Source: Croceimicrobium sp965658965 | GTDB taxonomy: Bacteria; Bacteroidota; Bacteroidia; Flavobacteriales; Schleiferiaceae | NCBI GenBank assembly: GCA_965658965.1 | Contig: CBFHVV010000138.1 | Coordinates: forward strand, 1 to 5,136 | Direction of reading: 5' to 3' | DNA: 5,136 nucleotides | Shown here: positions 1 to 5,136 of the stretch, one piece after another | How the letters are laid out: every line of letters begins with the position of its first letter | Position numbering within the stretch: position 1 is the stretch's first letter | The notes under the pieces: generated by a model | What the model was told of the DNA's origin: nothing | What the model saw: only the letters and a program-made list of their open reading frames with translations | Databases searched by the model: none | Position numbers and translations under genes: made by a program

Positions 1-1083
1 CTCGATGAGCCAACCAACGACTTAGATCTTAAAACAGTTGGATGGTTAGAAGATTTCTTACTCAATTTTAAGAATACAGTGATTGTGGTTTCACACGATC
101 GCCACTTTTTAGACACTGTATGTACTCATATTGCTGATATTGACTTTAAGAAGATTTCACTCTTCTCAGGTAATTATACTTTTTGGTACGAGAGCAGCCA
201 GTTGGCAATGCGCCAAAGAGCTTCGGCCAATAAAAAGGCGGAAGATAAAAGGAAAGAGCTGCAAGAATTTATTCAGCGCTTTGCCGCCAATGCTTCTAAA
301 AGTAAGCAGGCTACCAGTCGAAAAAAGCTTTTAGATAAGATCAATTTAGACAATATGCCGGCTTCAAGTCGTCGCTACCCTGCCATTATTTTTAATCAGG
401 GACGCGAAGCGGGCGATCAAATTTTAGAAGTCGAAGGACTTACCGCACACTCTGAAGATGGCACCTTGCTATTTAAAGATTTATCCTTTAAAATGAATCG
501 CGGTGATAAAATTGCTGTGATTGCAGACAATAGCTTAGCGATAACCGCTCTTTTTGATATTATAAATGGTGAGCGTGAGCCTGAAGCGGGAAGTTTTAAT
601 TACGGTCAAACCATTACTACGGCTTATCTGCCGAATGAGCATGAACACTTCTTTGATACCGACGATAATTTAATTGATTGGTTAAGAGAATATTCAGAAA
701 ACAAGGATGAAGTTTACGTAAGGGGCTTTTTAGGCAAAATGCTTTTTACTGGTGAGGAGGTGCTTAAATCCGCCCGCGTGCTTTCCGGAGGAGAGAAAAT
801 GCGCTGTTTAATGTCACGCATGATGCTTCAAGAAGCCAATCTTCTAACACTAGATGAACCTACCAATCACCTAGATTTAGAGTCTATTCAGGCCTTAAAC
901 AACTCATTACAGGAGTATAAAGGCAGTGCACTCTTTACCTCTCATGACCATACCTTTACTCAAACTATCGCCAACCGAGTTATTGAAATTTTCCCTAATG
1001 GCACTTTAGATAAGTTATTGGAATATGACGATTACATTAAAGATGCTAAAATTCAGGCGCAGCGCGAAGCTTTAAGACCCTAG
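1..1083 (+). CDS. ABC-F family ATPase, YkpA/YbiT-like (5' partial)
   Basis: This is a soluble duplicated ATPase of the ABC-F family, whose members bind the ribosome and tune translation or confer ribosome protection; it has no membrane segments. The reading frame is open from base 1, so the true start lies upstream. The visible 360 residues begin inside NBD1 at its Walker B/D-loop (LDEPTNDLDL, residues 1-10) and its H-switch (SHD, 31-33). A Lys/Arg-rich, probably helical interdomain linker follows (about 55-130), and NBD2 starts near residue 141. NBD2 has a canonical signature LSGGEK (261-266), Walker B LDEPTNHLDL (284-293, catalytic Glu286) and H-switch SHD (314-316). Its Walker A position reads ADNSLAIT (175-182), with Ile181 where the phosphate-binding Lys should be. 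By recall, the family is about 530-545 residues, so roughly 180 N-terminal residues are missing from view. The C-terminal pattern (RCLMSRMML, ESIQALNNSL, VIEI) most resembles B. subtilis YkpA and E. coli YbiT. Its ribosomal role is inferred from the family. Confidence 0.94.
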   Translation, partial: LDEPTNDLDLKTVGWLEDFLLNFKNTVIVVSHDRHFLDTVCTHIADIDFKKISLFSGNYTFWYESSQLAMRQRASANKKAEDKRKELQEFIQRFAANASKSKQATSRKKLLDKINLDNMPASSRRYPAIIFNQGREAGDQILEVEGLTAHSEDGTLLFKDLSFKMNRGDKIAVIADNSLAITALFDIINGEREPEAGSFNYGQTITTAYLPNEHEHFFDTDDNLIDWLREYSENKDEVYVRGFLGKMLFTGEEVLKSARVLSGGEKMRCLMSRMMLQEANLLTLDEPTNHLDLESIQALNNSLQEYKGSALFTSHDHTFTQTIANRVIEIFPNGTLDKLLEYDDYIKDAKIQAQREALRP

Positions 1084-1092
1084 TGTAATAAA

Positions 1093-1126
1093 AGGTCCTG
1101 CGTATAAATTACTTAGCAGGTATCCT
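1093..1126. terminator. Possible weak bidirectional terminator hairpin between convergent genes
   Basis: An imperfect inverted repeat spans the gap between the two converging genes. CCTGC (1097-1101) pairs with GCAGG (1116-1120) around a 14-base loop. AGG (1093-1095) can extend the stem with CCT (1124-1126) across an internal loop. It overlaps the last codons of the minus-strand alkB. The stem is short, the loop is large and there is no clear T-tract on either side, so this is only a candidate. Confidence 0.22.
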
Positions 1127-2197
1127 CTTATTCATCAAGTGGAACCACAGCGGCGGTATACTTGCCAAAAGCATCATGCCGGGATAACCAGTGGGCAGCT
1201 GTGGACTTTCGTCAAAGTGCTCTAAGAGCTGATATTTTTTATGTGGATTTGCATGATGATCGCTGTGTCGGCTTAATTCAAAAAGCACCATTCTCCCCAT
1301 TAAATGATCGGAGTTCCAGCTATGTTGCGGATTCGCTTTTTCATAGCGTCGTTCTGTAATTTTCGCCCTACTTAAGCCGTAATGCTCTATGTAGTTTACA
1401 GTCTCTAAAAGAATAATCCCCAAAAAGGCTGCTATAAAAAAGGCTTGTAATGCCCACAGGCCAAAAAGTAAATAAACTAATCCCATTAGTATCGCTTGCG
1501 CTAGATGGATATTTAACATCTCATTACGCCATTCTATAAAATGAATCCTAAGCCATAAAATTGATTTTGCACTATTCGGATTGGCCTTCTGCGCTTGACG
1601 CATAAAGGCCTTATTGAAATTCAGCTGAATTTTCCAAGCATCCCAGTAGGATAAGAATATGCTGCGTATCCAGAATGAATAAAGTATTTCGTTCTTGCGA
1701 GCACTGGCAGGATCTTCGGAGGTAGCAACGTTTTTATGATGTCCGAAGTTATGCTCCACAAAGAAATGCCCATAAAGGCTAGTAAAAAGCAAAAGCTTCG
1801 CCAAGGATTGCTCTACCTTAGTTTGTCGGTGACCCAATTCGTGCCCTACATTAATGCCAATAACCCCGCACAATAAACCCATAGCAACACTCCTACCCCA
1901 AAACTCTATGCCAAGTGTAGTTTCAGAAATCACGCTTAAATACCAAAAGAAAAAGAGATACTGCAACGGTACCAGCAAATACAAAAGCCAGTCGTAAAGG
2001 CGATCTTTACTGCGTACTTCCTTTTCCAAGGCCCCCGCATTGCAAGGATCAGACTTTATTAAAAGCTCTATGCCGGGAATAAAACCAAAGGCGTAAATAA
2101 GGGGAATAAAAGTAAGCCAACCGCTAGTTGTAAAAGAAATGGCGACACTGGCAGGCAGACTGTAAGCTATCAGATATTTAAAGGCTCGGTACTTCAT
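1109..2197 (-). CDS. alkB: Alkane 1-monooxygenase (AlkB), membrane diiron hydroxylase
   Basis: The product is an integral inner-membrane non-haem diiron enzyme that hydroxylates the terminal carbon of medium- to long-chain alkanes or similar acyl chains, using O2 and electrons from rubredoxin. The 362-residue protein has every AlkB signature: HELGH (residues 119-123), EHNFGHH (148-154), NYIEHYG (268-274) and RHSDHHANP (310-318), plus the HSWNSDH segment (292-298) that usually precedes the last box. This supplies nine candidate iron-ligand histidines: 119, 123, 149, 153, 154, 272, 311, 314 and 315. Hydrophobic segments lie near 8-24, 27-47, 69-92, 102-118, 230-267 (two) and 338-354, as expected for this fold. 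The NYIEHYG box separates it from ordinary fatty-acid desaturases. It is slightly shorter than the roughly 400-residue Pseudomonas enzyme and carries no fused rubredoxin. The ATG start is preceded by a GAGG about 10 bases upstream. It begins 17 bases after the glycosyltransferase stop, so the two are probably co-transcribed. The natural substrate cannot be read from the sequence. Confidence 0.93.
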   Translation of the reverse strand: MKYRAFKYLIAYSLPASVAISFTTSGWLTFIPLIYAFGFIPGIELLIKSDPCNAGALEKEVRSKDRLYDWLLYLLVPLQYLFFFWYLSVISETTLGIEFWGRSVAMGLLCGVIGINVGHELGHRQTKVEQSLAKLLLFTSLYGHFFVEHNFGHHKNVATSEDPASARKNEILYSFWIRSIFLSYWDAWKIQLNFNKAFMRQAQKANPNSAKSILWLRIHFIEWRNEMLNIHLAQAILMGLVYLLFGLWALQAFFIAAFLGIILLETVNYIEHYGLSRAKITERRYEKANPQHSWNSDHLMGRMVLFELSRHSDHHANPHKKYQLLEHFDESPQLPTGYPGMMLLASIPPLWFHLMNKRIPAK

Positions 2198-2214
2198 AAG
2201 ATCTCGGCCTCAAT

Positions 2215-3405
2215 TTAATTACTTTTTAAAAAATTGAGCAAGTCCAGACCTTCTAAATTCCGAGCAAATAATTTATTGACAGCTCTATTTGCAGACTCCT
2301 CGGGATAATAAGTTGCCCGAAAATGAACAAACTTCAATACCTTAAAACCATCGAACCAATAGCGAAAATTTGCAGCAAAGCTCTCCTTTGAACTACGCAG
2401 AGTTAAGGCTTCAAAAGATTTCAAGAATTTGGGCTCTTGGGCTAAAAAGGCCTCCCAAAATTTCAATCTTAGCAAATGTGCTATACCTAAACTAACACTC
2501 TCATTAATTGATTTCAACTCATTAAATATGTGTGAATTATAAACTTTTGAAAAGTCTTTTTTACCGGCTTCTATTTCCGCCATTGCCCTGCCTGTGCCAA
2601 AAGGAACACGGTCGCTTATTCTGGCTTGCGGATATACCTTTAATTGGTTTATTTCAATAAAATTGGGCATGGGCATTAGCTTATGCAAAAAGTAAAAATC
2701 CTCCCCTGCTTTACGTCGATTCATTCCGCCAATTTTAGCATAGGCAGAAGCTCTAACCGCCATACTACTGCCAATAGTGAGAAAGTGAAAGGGGAACTTA
2801 CTCCATTTTAAGGCCTGCGAATAATAGCGTAGCCAAATTTCATAATCAACTATATTCTTTTGCTCCTTTTCTTCTAAACCTTGTAATGGATGCTCAAAAG
2901 CAAGAGAGGCCGCATTTAGCTTGCTTTTTTCGGCCTGAAGTAATACTTGAAGGTAGTTTTTAGAAACCTTGCAGTCCCCGTCTAAGCCCACTATTATGCC
3001 GTCGTGATTAAGCTGTGATAATCGGGATAAGGCTTCATCCATCACTATTTTTCTAGCCAGCCCTACCCCCGCTTGCTTAGGATCTAAATCTAAAGCGCTG
3101 AGCACCCGCAAAGGAACTCGATTTTTAAGGACCCGGTTCTGCAAAGCCTCGATTTGTTTCTGATGAAAGCCCTTAAGTTCTAAATCATCGTCAGATTGGT
3201 TGACAATACCAATTACTTCAAAAGCTTCAGGCTCTGGGATTACACAGTCTTCTAGACTTTCTAAAACATACTCTGCTTGCTCTTTGAAAAGAGGAATGGT
3301 AATAATAACGCGCAAGTTGGATAGAGGCGCATCTGCGCAAGCATACTTACTTTTAAAATTAGGATAGCGCTTAAAATAATGCGCGCTAAGTGCTTGAATT
3401 GCCAT
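2215..3405 (-). CDS. Family 2 glycosyltransferase (GT-A fold), acceptor unknown
   Basis: This is a predicted cytoplasmic or membrane-peripheral sugar transferase. From the ATG at 3405 it has 396 residues. The N-terminal beta-strand VIITIPLFKE (about 33-42) is the typical opening of a GT2 nucleotide-sugar domain. LDGDC (141-145) is the DxD metal/nucleotide-sugar motif (Asp142, Asp144). AGEDFYF (233-239) sits where GT2 enzymes carry the acidic catalytic ED. TIGSSMAVR (210-218) resembles the acceptor-side loop. No signal peptide or convincing membrane helix is visible. The C-terminal 100 residues are charged and unassigned. The frame stays open up to a stop at 3469-3471, so a TTG start at 3423 (402 residues) is possible. 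I prefer the ATG because a good Bacteroidota -7 element covers the TTG. The gene heads a likely two-gene unit with alkB 17 bases downstream, which hints at a lipid-linked or hydroxylated-lipid acceptor, but that is speculation. Confidence 0.85.
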   Translation of the reverse strand: MAIQALSAHYFKRYPNFKSKYACADAPLSNLRVIITIPLFKEQAEYVLESLEDCVIPEPEAFEVIGIVNQSDDDLELKGFHQKQIEALQNRVLKNRVPLRVLSALDLDPKQAGVGLARKIVMDEALSRLSQLNHDGIIVGLDGDCKVSKNYLQVLLQAEKSKLNAASLAFEHPLQGLEEKEQKNIVDYEIWLRYYSQALKWSKFPFHFLTIGSSMAVRASAYAKIGGMNRRKAGEDFYFLHKLMPMPNFIEINQLKVYPQARISDRVPFGTGRAMAEIEAGKKDFSKVYNSHIFNELKSINESVSLGIAHLLRLKFWEAFLAQEPKFLKSFEALTLRSSKESFAANFRYWFDGFKVLKFVHFRATYYPEESANRAVNKLFARNLEGLDLLNFLKSN

Positions 3406-3420
3406 GCTGATGCTTTGTGG

Positions 3421-3451
3421 CAAAGGTATCGGCTCTGGTGCTTGTAGACAA
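3421..3451 (-). promoter_or_regulatory. Candidate Bacteroidota-type promoter for the glycosyltransferase-alkB unit
   Basis: On the minus strand TACCTTTG (3428 down to 3421) fits the Bacteroidota -7 consensus TAnnTTTG exactly. A TTG (3451-3449), matching the core of the -33 TTTG element, lies 20 bases upstream. Transcription would start about 5-8 bases beyond the -7 box, leaving a leader of only about 10 bases before the ATG at 3405. That would exclude the TTG at 3423 as the start codon. This is pattern matching only. Confidence 0.42.
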
Positions 3452-3452
3452 G
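3441..3452. promoter_or_regulatory. Perfect 5-2-5 dyad overlapping the -33 region; possible operator
   Basis: CTTGTAGACAAG is an inverted repeat with perfect 5-base arms and a 2-base centre. It overlaps the candidate -33 TTG of the minus-strand promoter, a usual place for a small dimeric repressor or activator site. A 12-base dyad can occur by chance and no second copy was seen in the window, so the operator role is tentative. Confidence 0.22.
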
Positions 3453-3553
3453 AAAAAGCTTTGGCTCCCTAGCGTATGATTCTATTAAAACTGCCTTGCT
3501 GCTTAACTTAAGGGAAAAGGTGCTTGAAATAGGAATAAAGCAATATTTGCGCT

Positions 3554-3561
3554 TATTTTTG
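3554..3561 (+). promoter_or_regulatory. Candidate -7 element of the miaE promoter
   Basis: TATTTTTG matches the Bacteroidota -7 consensus TAnnTTTG and ends 14 bases before the miaE ATG. No good -33 TTTG lies at the usual 17-23 base distance; the nearest upstream TTG (3524-3526) is 27 bases away. The region is AT-rich, so a chance match is quite possible. Confidence 0.33.
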
Positions 3562-3575
3562 CGGTAAAGCGACTT

Positions 3576-4163
3576 ATGGAAAATCATGTTTTGGAATTAA
3601 AAGCCACCTCTTCACAGGCTTGGATTGAATGCGTTTTAGAAGATTTTAACCATTTTTTAAAGGACCATGCTGATGCAGAAAGAAAAGCAAGCGGCATGGC
3701 TATGAGTTTGGTAGCGAAATACCCTAATCGCACCGAAATTATTAACGACTTAATCCATACTGGTATTGAGGAATTAGAGCATTTCCGCTTGGTCTACAAA
3801 ATTATGCAAAAGCGCGGTTTGCAGCTCAATCATAAAATGGAGGAAGACCAATATGTAAAACAACTTATGAAAACCATGCATAGTGGTATTGAAGAGCGTT
3901 TTCGCGATCGTCTCTTAATTGCTTCTATTGTGGAGAATCGTGGTTTTGAGCGTTTTAAAATGGTAAGTGAGCATATTGAAGATCCTCAATTAGCAAAATT
4001 CTATTATATGATTTACGAAAGTGAAGCCAAGCATGGGAATATTTTCGTGGATATGGCACTAAACTATTTCCCAGAAAAACAGGTTCTTGATCGCTGGGAA
4101 GAGTTATCGTATAAAGAAGCCGACATTTTAAATGCCCTTCCTATTCGTCCCACCTTACACTAA
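3576..4163 (+). CDS. miaE: tRNA-(ms2io6A)-hydroxylase MiaE
   Basis: MiaE is a soluble ferritin-like diiron monooxygenase. It uses O2 to hydroxylate the isopentenyl side chain of 2-methylthio-N6-isopentenyladenosine at position 37 of tRNAs reading UNN codons, after MiaA and MiaB have acted. The 195-residue all-helical protein shows the four-helix-bundle ligand pattern. Glu35 (DAERKA) is followed by the first ExxH, Glu66 and His69 (EELEHF). Then come Glu120 (VENRGFERF) and the second ExxH, Glu150 and His153 (ESEAKH). The surrounding KASGMAMSLVAKYP and DRLLIASIVENRGFERF stretches are characteristic of MiaE rather than other ferritin-like proteins. The length fits the short bacterial form of roughly 190-200 residues. 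The ATG at 3576 is the only sensible start, since the next in-frame Met is at residue 41, past the first ligand. There is no obvious Shine-Dalgarno. It diverges from the glycosyltransferase-alkB unit and is followed six bases later, in the same frame, by a secreted protein gene. Confidence 0.93.
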   Translation: MENHVLELKATSSQAWIECVLEDFNHFLKDHADAERKASGMAMSLVAKYPNRTEIINDLIHTGIEELEHFRLVYKIMQKRGLQLNHKMEEDQYVKQLMKTMHSGIEERFRDRLLIASIVENRGFERFKMVSEHIEDPQLAKFYYMIYESEAKHGNIFVDMALNYFPEKQVLDRWEELSYKEADILNALPIRPTLH

Positions 4164-4169
4164 AAAAAC

Positions 4170-5136
4170 ATGCGCAAATTACTATTCGTTCTATCAATTA
4201 TTAGCTGCAGCGCTTTGTCTGCCCAAGATAGTATTGCTAAAAAGGAATTACAAGATTTAGAATTTCGTGCGATTGGTCCAGCGGGTATGAGCGGACGAAT
4301 AACGGCGATTCAGGTAGATCCACGTGATAAAAACCACATTTATATAGGTTCCGCTTCTGGCGGGATGTGGCACAGTACTAATGGCGGCACTTCCTGGGAT
4401 TGTTTATTTAATAATGAAGCGGTAAGTAGTGTGGGCGCTTTAGCCCTCGATCCTAAAAACCCAGATGCCATTTGGCTAGGAACAGGAGAAGGGAATCCTC
4501 GGAATTCTAATACGGGAGGCGCGGGATTGTATAAATCCATAGATGGCGGTAAATCTTGGACCCTAATGGGTTTAGAGGCAACACGCCATATTCATCGCAT
4601 CTTGGTTAACCCAAATAATCCTGATATTGTATATGTTGCGGCAATTGGTAATCCTTGGGCCGACTCAGAACATCGTGGCGTTTATAGAACAAAAGATGGT
4701 GGTGAAAACTGGGAGCGCATTCTTTATCGCAACAAAAGCACCGGTGCTGCTGAAATGGTGATGGACCCTCAAAACCCAAATAAATTGATAGTTAATATGT
4801 GGGAGCATCGTCGTAATCCCTGGTTTTTTAAATCGGGCGGTGCTGGTAGTGGCTTGTTTATTAGCTATGATGGCGGTGATAGCTGGAAAGAAAAANNNNN
4901 NNNNNGCGGCTTACCAAAAGGGGAATTAGGCAGAATGGGAATTGCTATTGCACCCTCGATGCCTAATCGAGTTTATGCCTATGTAGAGAAAAAAGGTAAA
5001 AATGCCCTTTACCGCAGTGAAAATGGCGGTGAAAATTGGTCAAAAATATCTGAAGATGAGAATATTGGGAATCGTCCCTTCTACTATGCTGAAATTTATG
5101 TTGACCCGAAAAATGAGAATAGAGTTTATAGTCTTT
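4170..5136 (+). CDS. Secreted VPS10/sortilin-like Asp-box beta-propeller protein (3' partial, contains gap)
   Basis: This is an exported protein of the VPS10/sortilin-like, WD40/YVTN/BNR-like repeat type common in Bacteroidota. Its exact function is unknown; such propellers bind glycans, peptides or surface partners. The first 18 residues form a signal peptide (Arg2-Lys3, hydrophobic 4-11, cleavage likely LSA|Q at 18/19). Five Asp-boxes of form Sx(D/N)GGxxW occur at residues 69-76, 123-130, 174-181, 232-239 and 283-290. They are spaced 51-58 residues apart, which fits one per propeller blade. Each blade also has a DPxNPxx(I/V)Y-type strand. At least 322 codons are visible with no stop; homologues, by recall, reach about 950-1000 residues. 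Cys13 follows IIS and resembles a lipobox, but it lies very early, so signal peptidase I is favoured. Ten Ns (4896-4905) interrupt the gene, yet the frame is the same on both sides. The start is A-rich (TAAAAAAACATG), typical of Bacteroidota, and likely translationally coupled to miaE. Confidence 0.9.
   Translation, partial: MRKLLFVLSIISCSALSAQDSIAKKELQDLEFRAIGPAGMSGRITAIQVDPRDKNHIYIGSASGGMWHSTNGGTSWDCLFNNEAVSSVGALALDPKNPDAIWLGTGEGNPRNSNTGGAGLYKSIDGGKSWTLMGLEATRHIHRILVNPNNPDIVYVAAIGNPWADSEHRGVYRTKDGGENWERILYRNKSTGAAEMVMDPQNPNKLIVNMWEHRRNPWFFKSGGAGSGLFISYDGGDSWKEKXXXXGLPKGELGRMGIAIAPSMPNRVYAYVEKKGKNALYRSENGGENWSKISEDENIGNRPFYYAEIYVDPKNENRVYSL
4896..4905. other. Assembly gap of 10 N inside the propeller gene
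   Basis: Ten undetermined bases follow AGCTGGAAAGAAAAA. The coding frame upstream (ending WKEK) continues as GLPKGELGRMG downstream with no shift if exactly ten bases are present. The gap could be a scaffold join or masked low-quality bases. The identity of four residues is unknown; the last one is restricted by its final GC bases to Gly, Ser, Arg or Cys. Confidence 0.97.

Noticed and set aside
131..334. 67-codon open frame inside the ABC-F gene
   Set aside because: It lies in another frame over the well-conserved H-switch and linker of the ABC-F protein and has no recognisable family features.
1162..1359. 65-codon plus-strand open frame opposite alkB
   Set aside because: It is antisense to the AlkB C-terminal histidine boxes, whose motifs prove the minus-strand frame; no start signals support it.
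3550..3571. Dyad CGCTT-N12-AAGCG around the miaE -7 element
   Set aside because: The arms are only five bases long, with a long spacer in AT-rich DNA; this is within chance expectation and was not kept as an operator.
3261..3587. 108-codon minus-strand open frame across the divergent region
   Set aside because: It overlaps the glycosyltransferase N-terminus in another frame, spans both candidate promoters and runs into the miaE start. Its translation has no domain-like pattern.
4340..4540. 66-codon minus-strand open frame opposite the propeller gene
   Set aside because: It is antisense to two Asp-boxes of the VPS10-like protein. Its proline-rich translation is what the Gly-rich repeats give on the other strand.
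4374..5039. Recurring GATGGCGGT-like DNA repeats
   Set aside because: They are the coding sequence of the Asp-box motif in successive propeller blades, spaced about 150-175 bases apart, so they are explained by the protein rather than being a DNA repeat or CRISPR array.

Overview
The window reads as a piece of a Bacteroidota chromosome, most likely a Flavobacteriales-type marine or aquatic bacterium. The evidence is moderate-to-low GC content, weak or absent Shine-Dalgarno sequences, A-rich leaders, candidate promoters of the Bacteroidota TAnnTTTG type, and the gene families present. The taxonomic call is an inference and no species can be named. All five genes belong to recognisable families. 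I found no mobile element, CRISPR array, RNA gene or obvious novel defence or biosynthetic system.

Layout. Bases 1-1083 (+) hold the C-terminal two thirds of an ABC-F family ATPase, a soluble ribosome-associated type; its 5' end lies outside the window. It converges, across a 25-base gap, on a two-gene minus-strand unit at 3405-1109. The first gene of that unit is a family 2 glycosyltransferase. Seventeen bases after its stop comes alkB, an integral-membrane diiron alkane 1-monooxygenase with all nine expected histidines. A 170-base divergent intergenic region (3406-3575) separates this unit from a plus-strand unit. That unit holds miaE, a tRNA diiron hydroxylase acting on ms2i6A37, and six bases after its stop a secreted VPS10/sortilin-like Asp-box beta-propeller protein. 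The last gene runs off the right edge and contains a 10-N assembly gap at 4896-4905.

How the parts relate. The divergent region carries plausible promoters for both directions, plus a small perfect dyad over the likely -33 element of the glycosyltransferase/alkB promoter. Two unrelated O2-dependent diiron enzymes (AlkB at the membrane, MiaE on tRNA) therefore sit in transcription units that diverge from one control region. Co-regulation is possible, but the sequence does not prove it. No rubredoxin or rubredoxin reductase, the usual electron donors of AlkB, is encoded here, so they must lie elsewhere if the enzyme works in the classical way.

The points most worth a second look are the degenerate Walker A of the second ABC-F nucleotide-binding domain (Ile in place of the catalytic Lys), the glycosyltransferase-alkB pairing, and the divergent promoter region.
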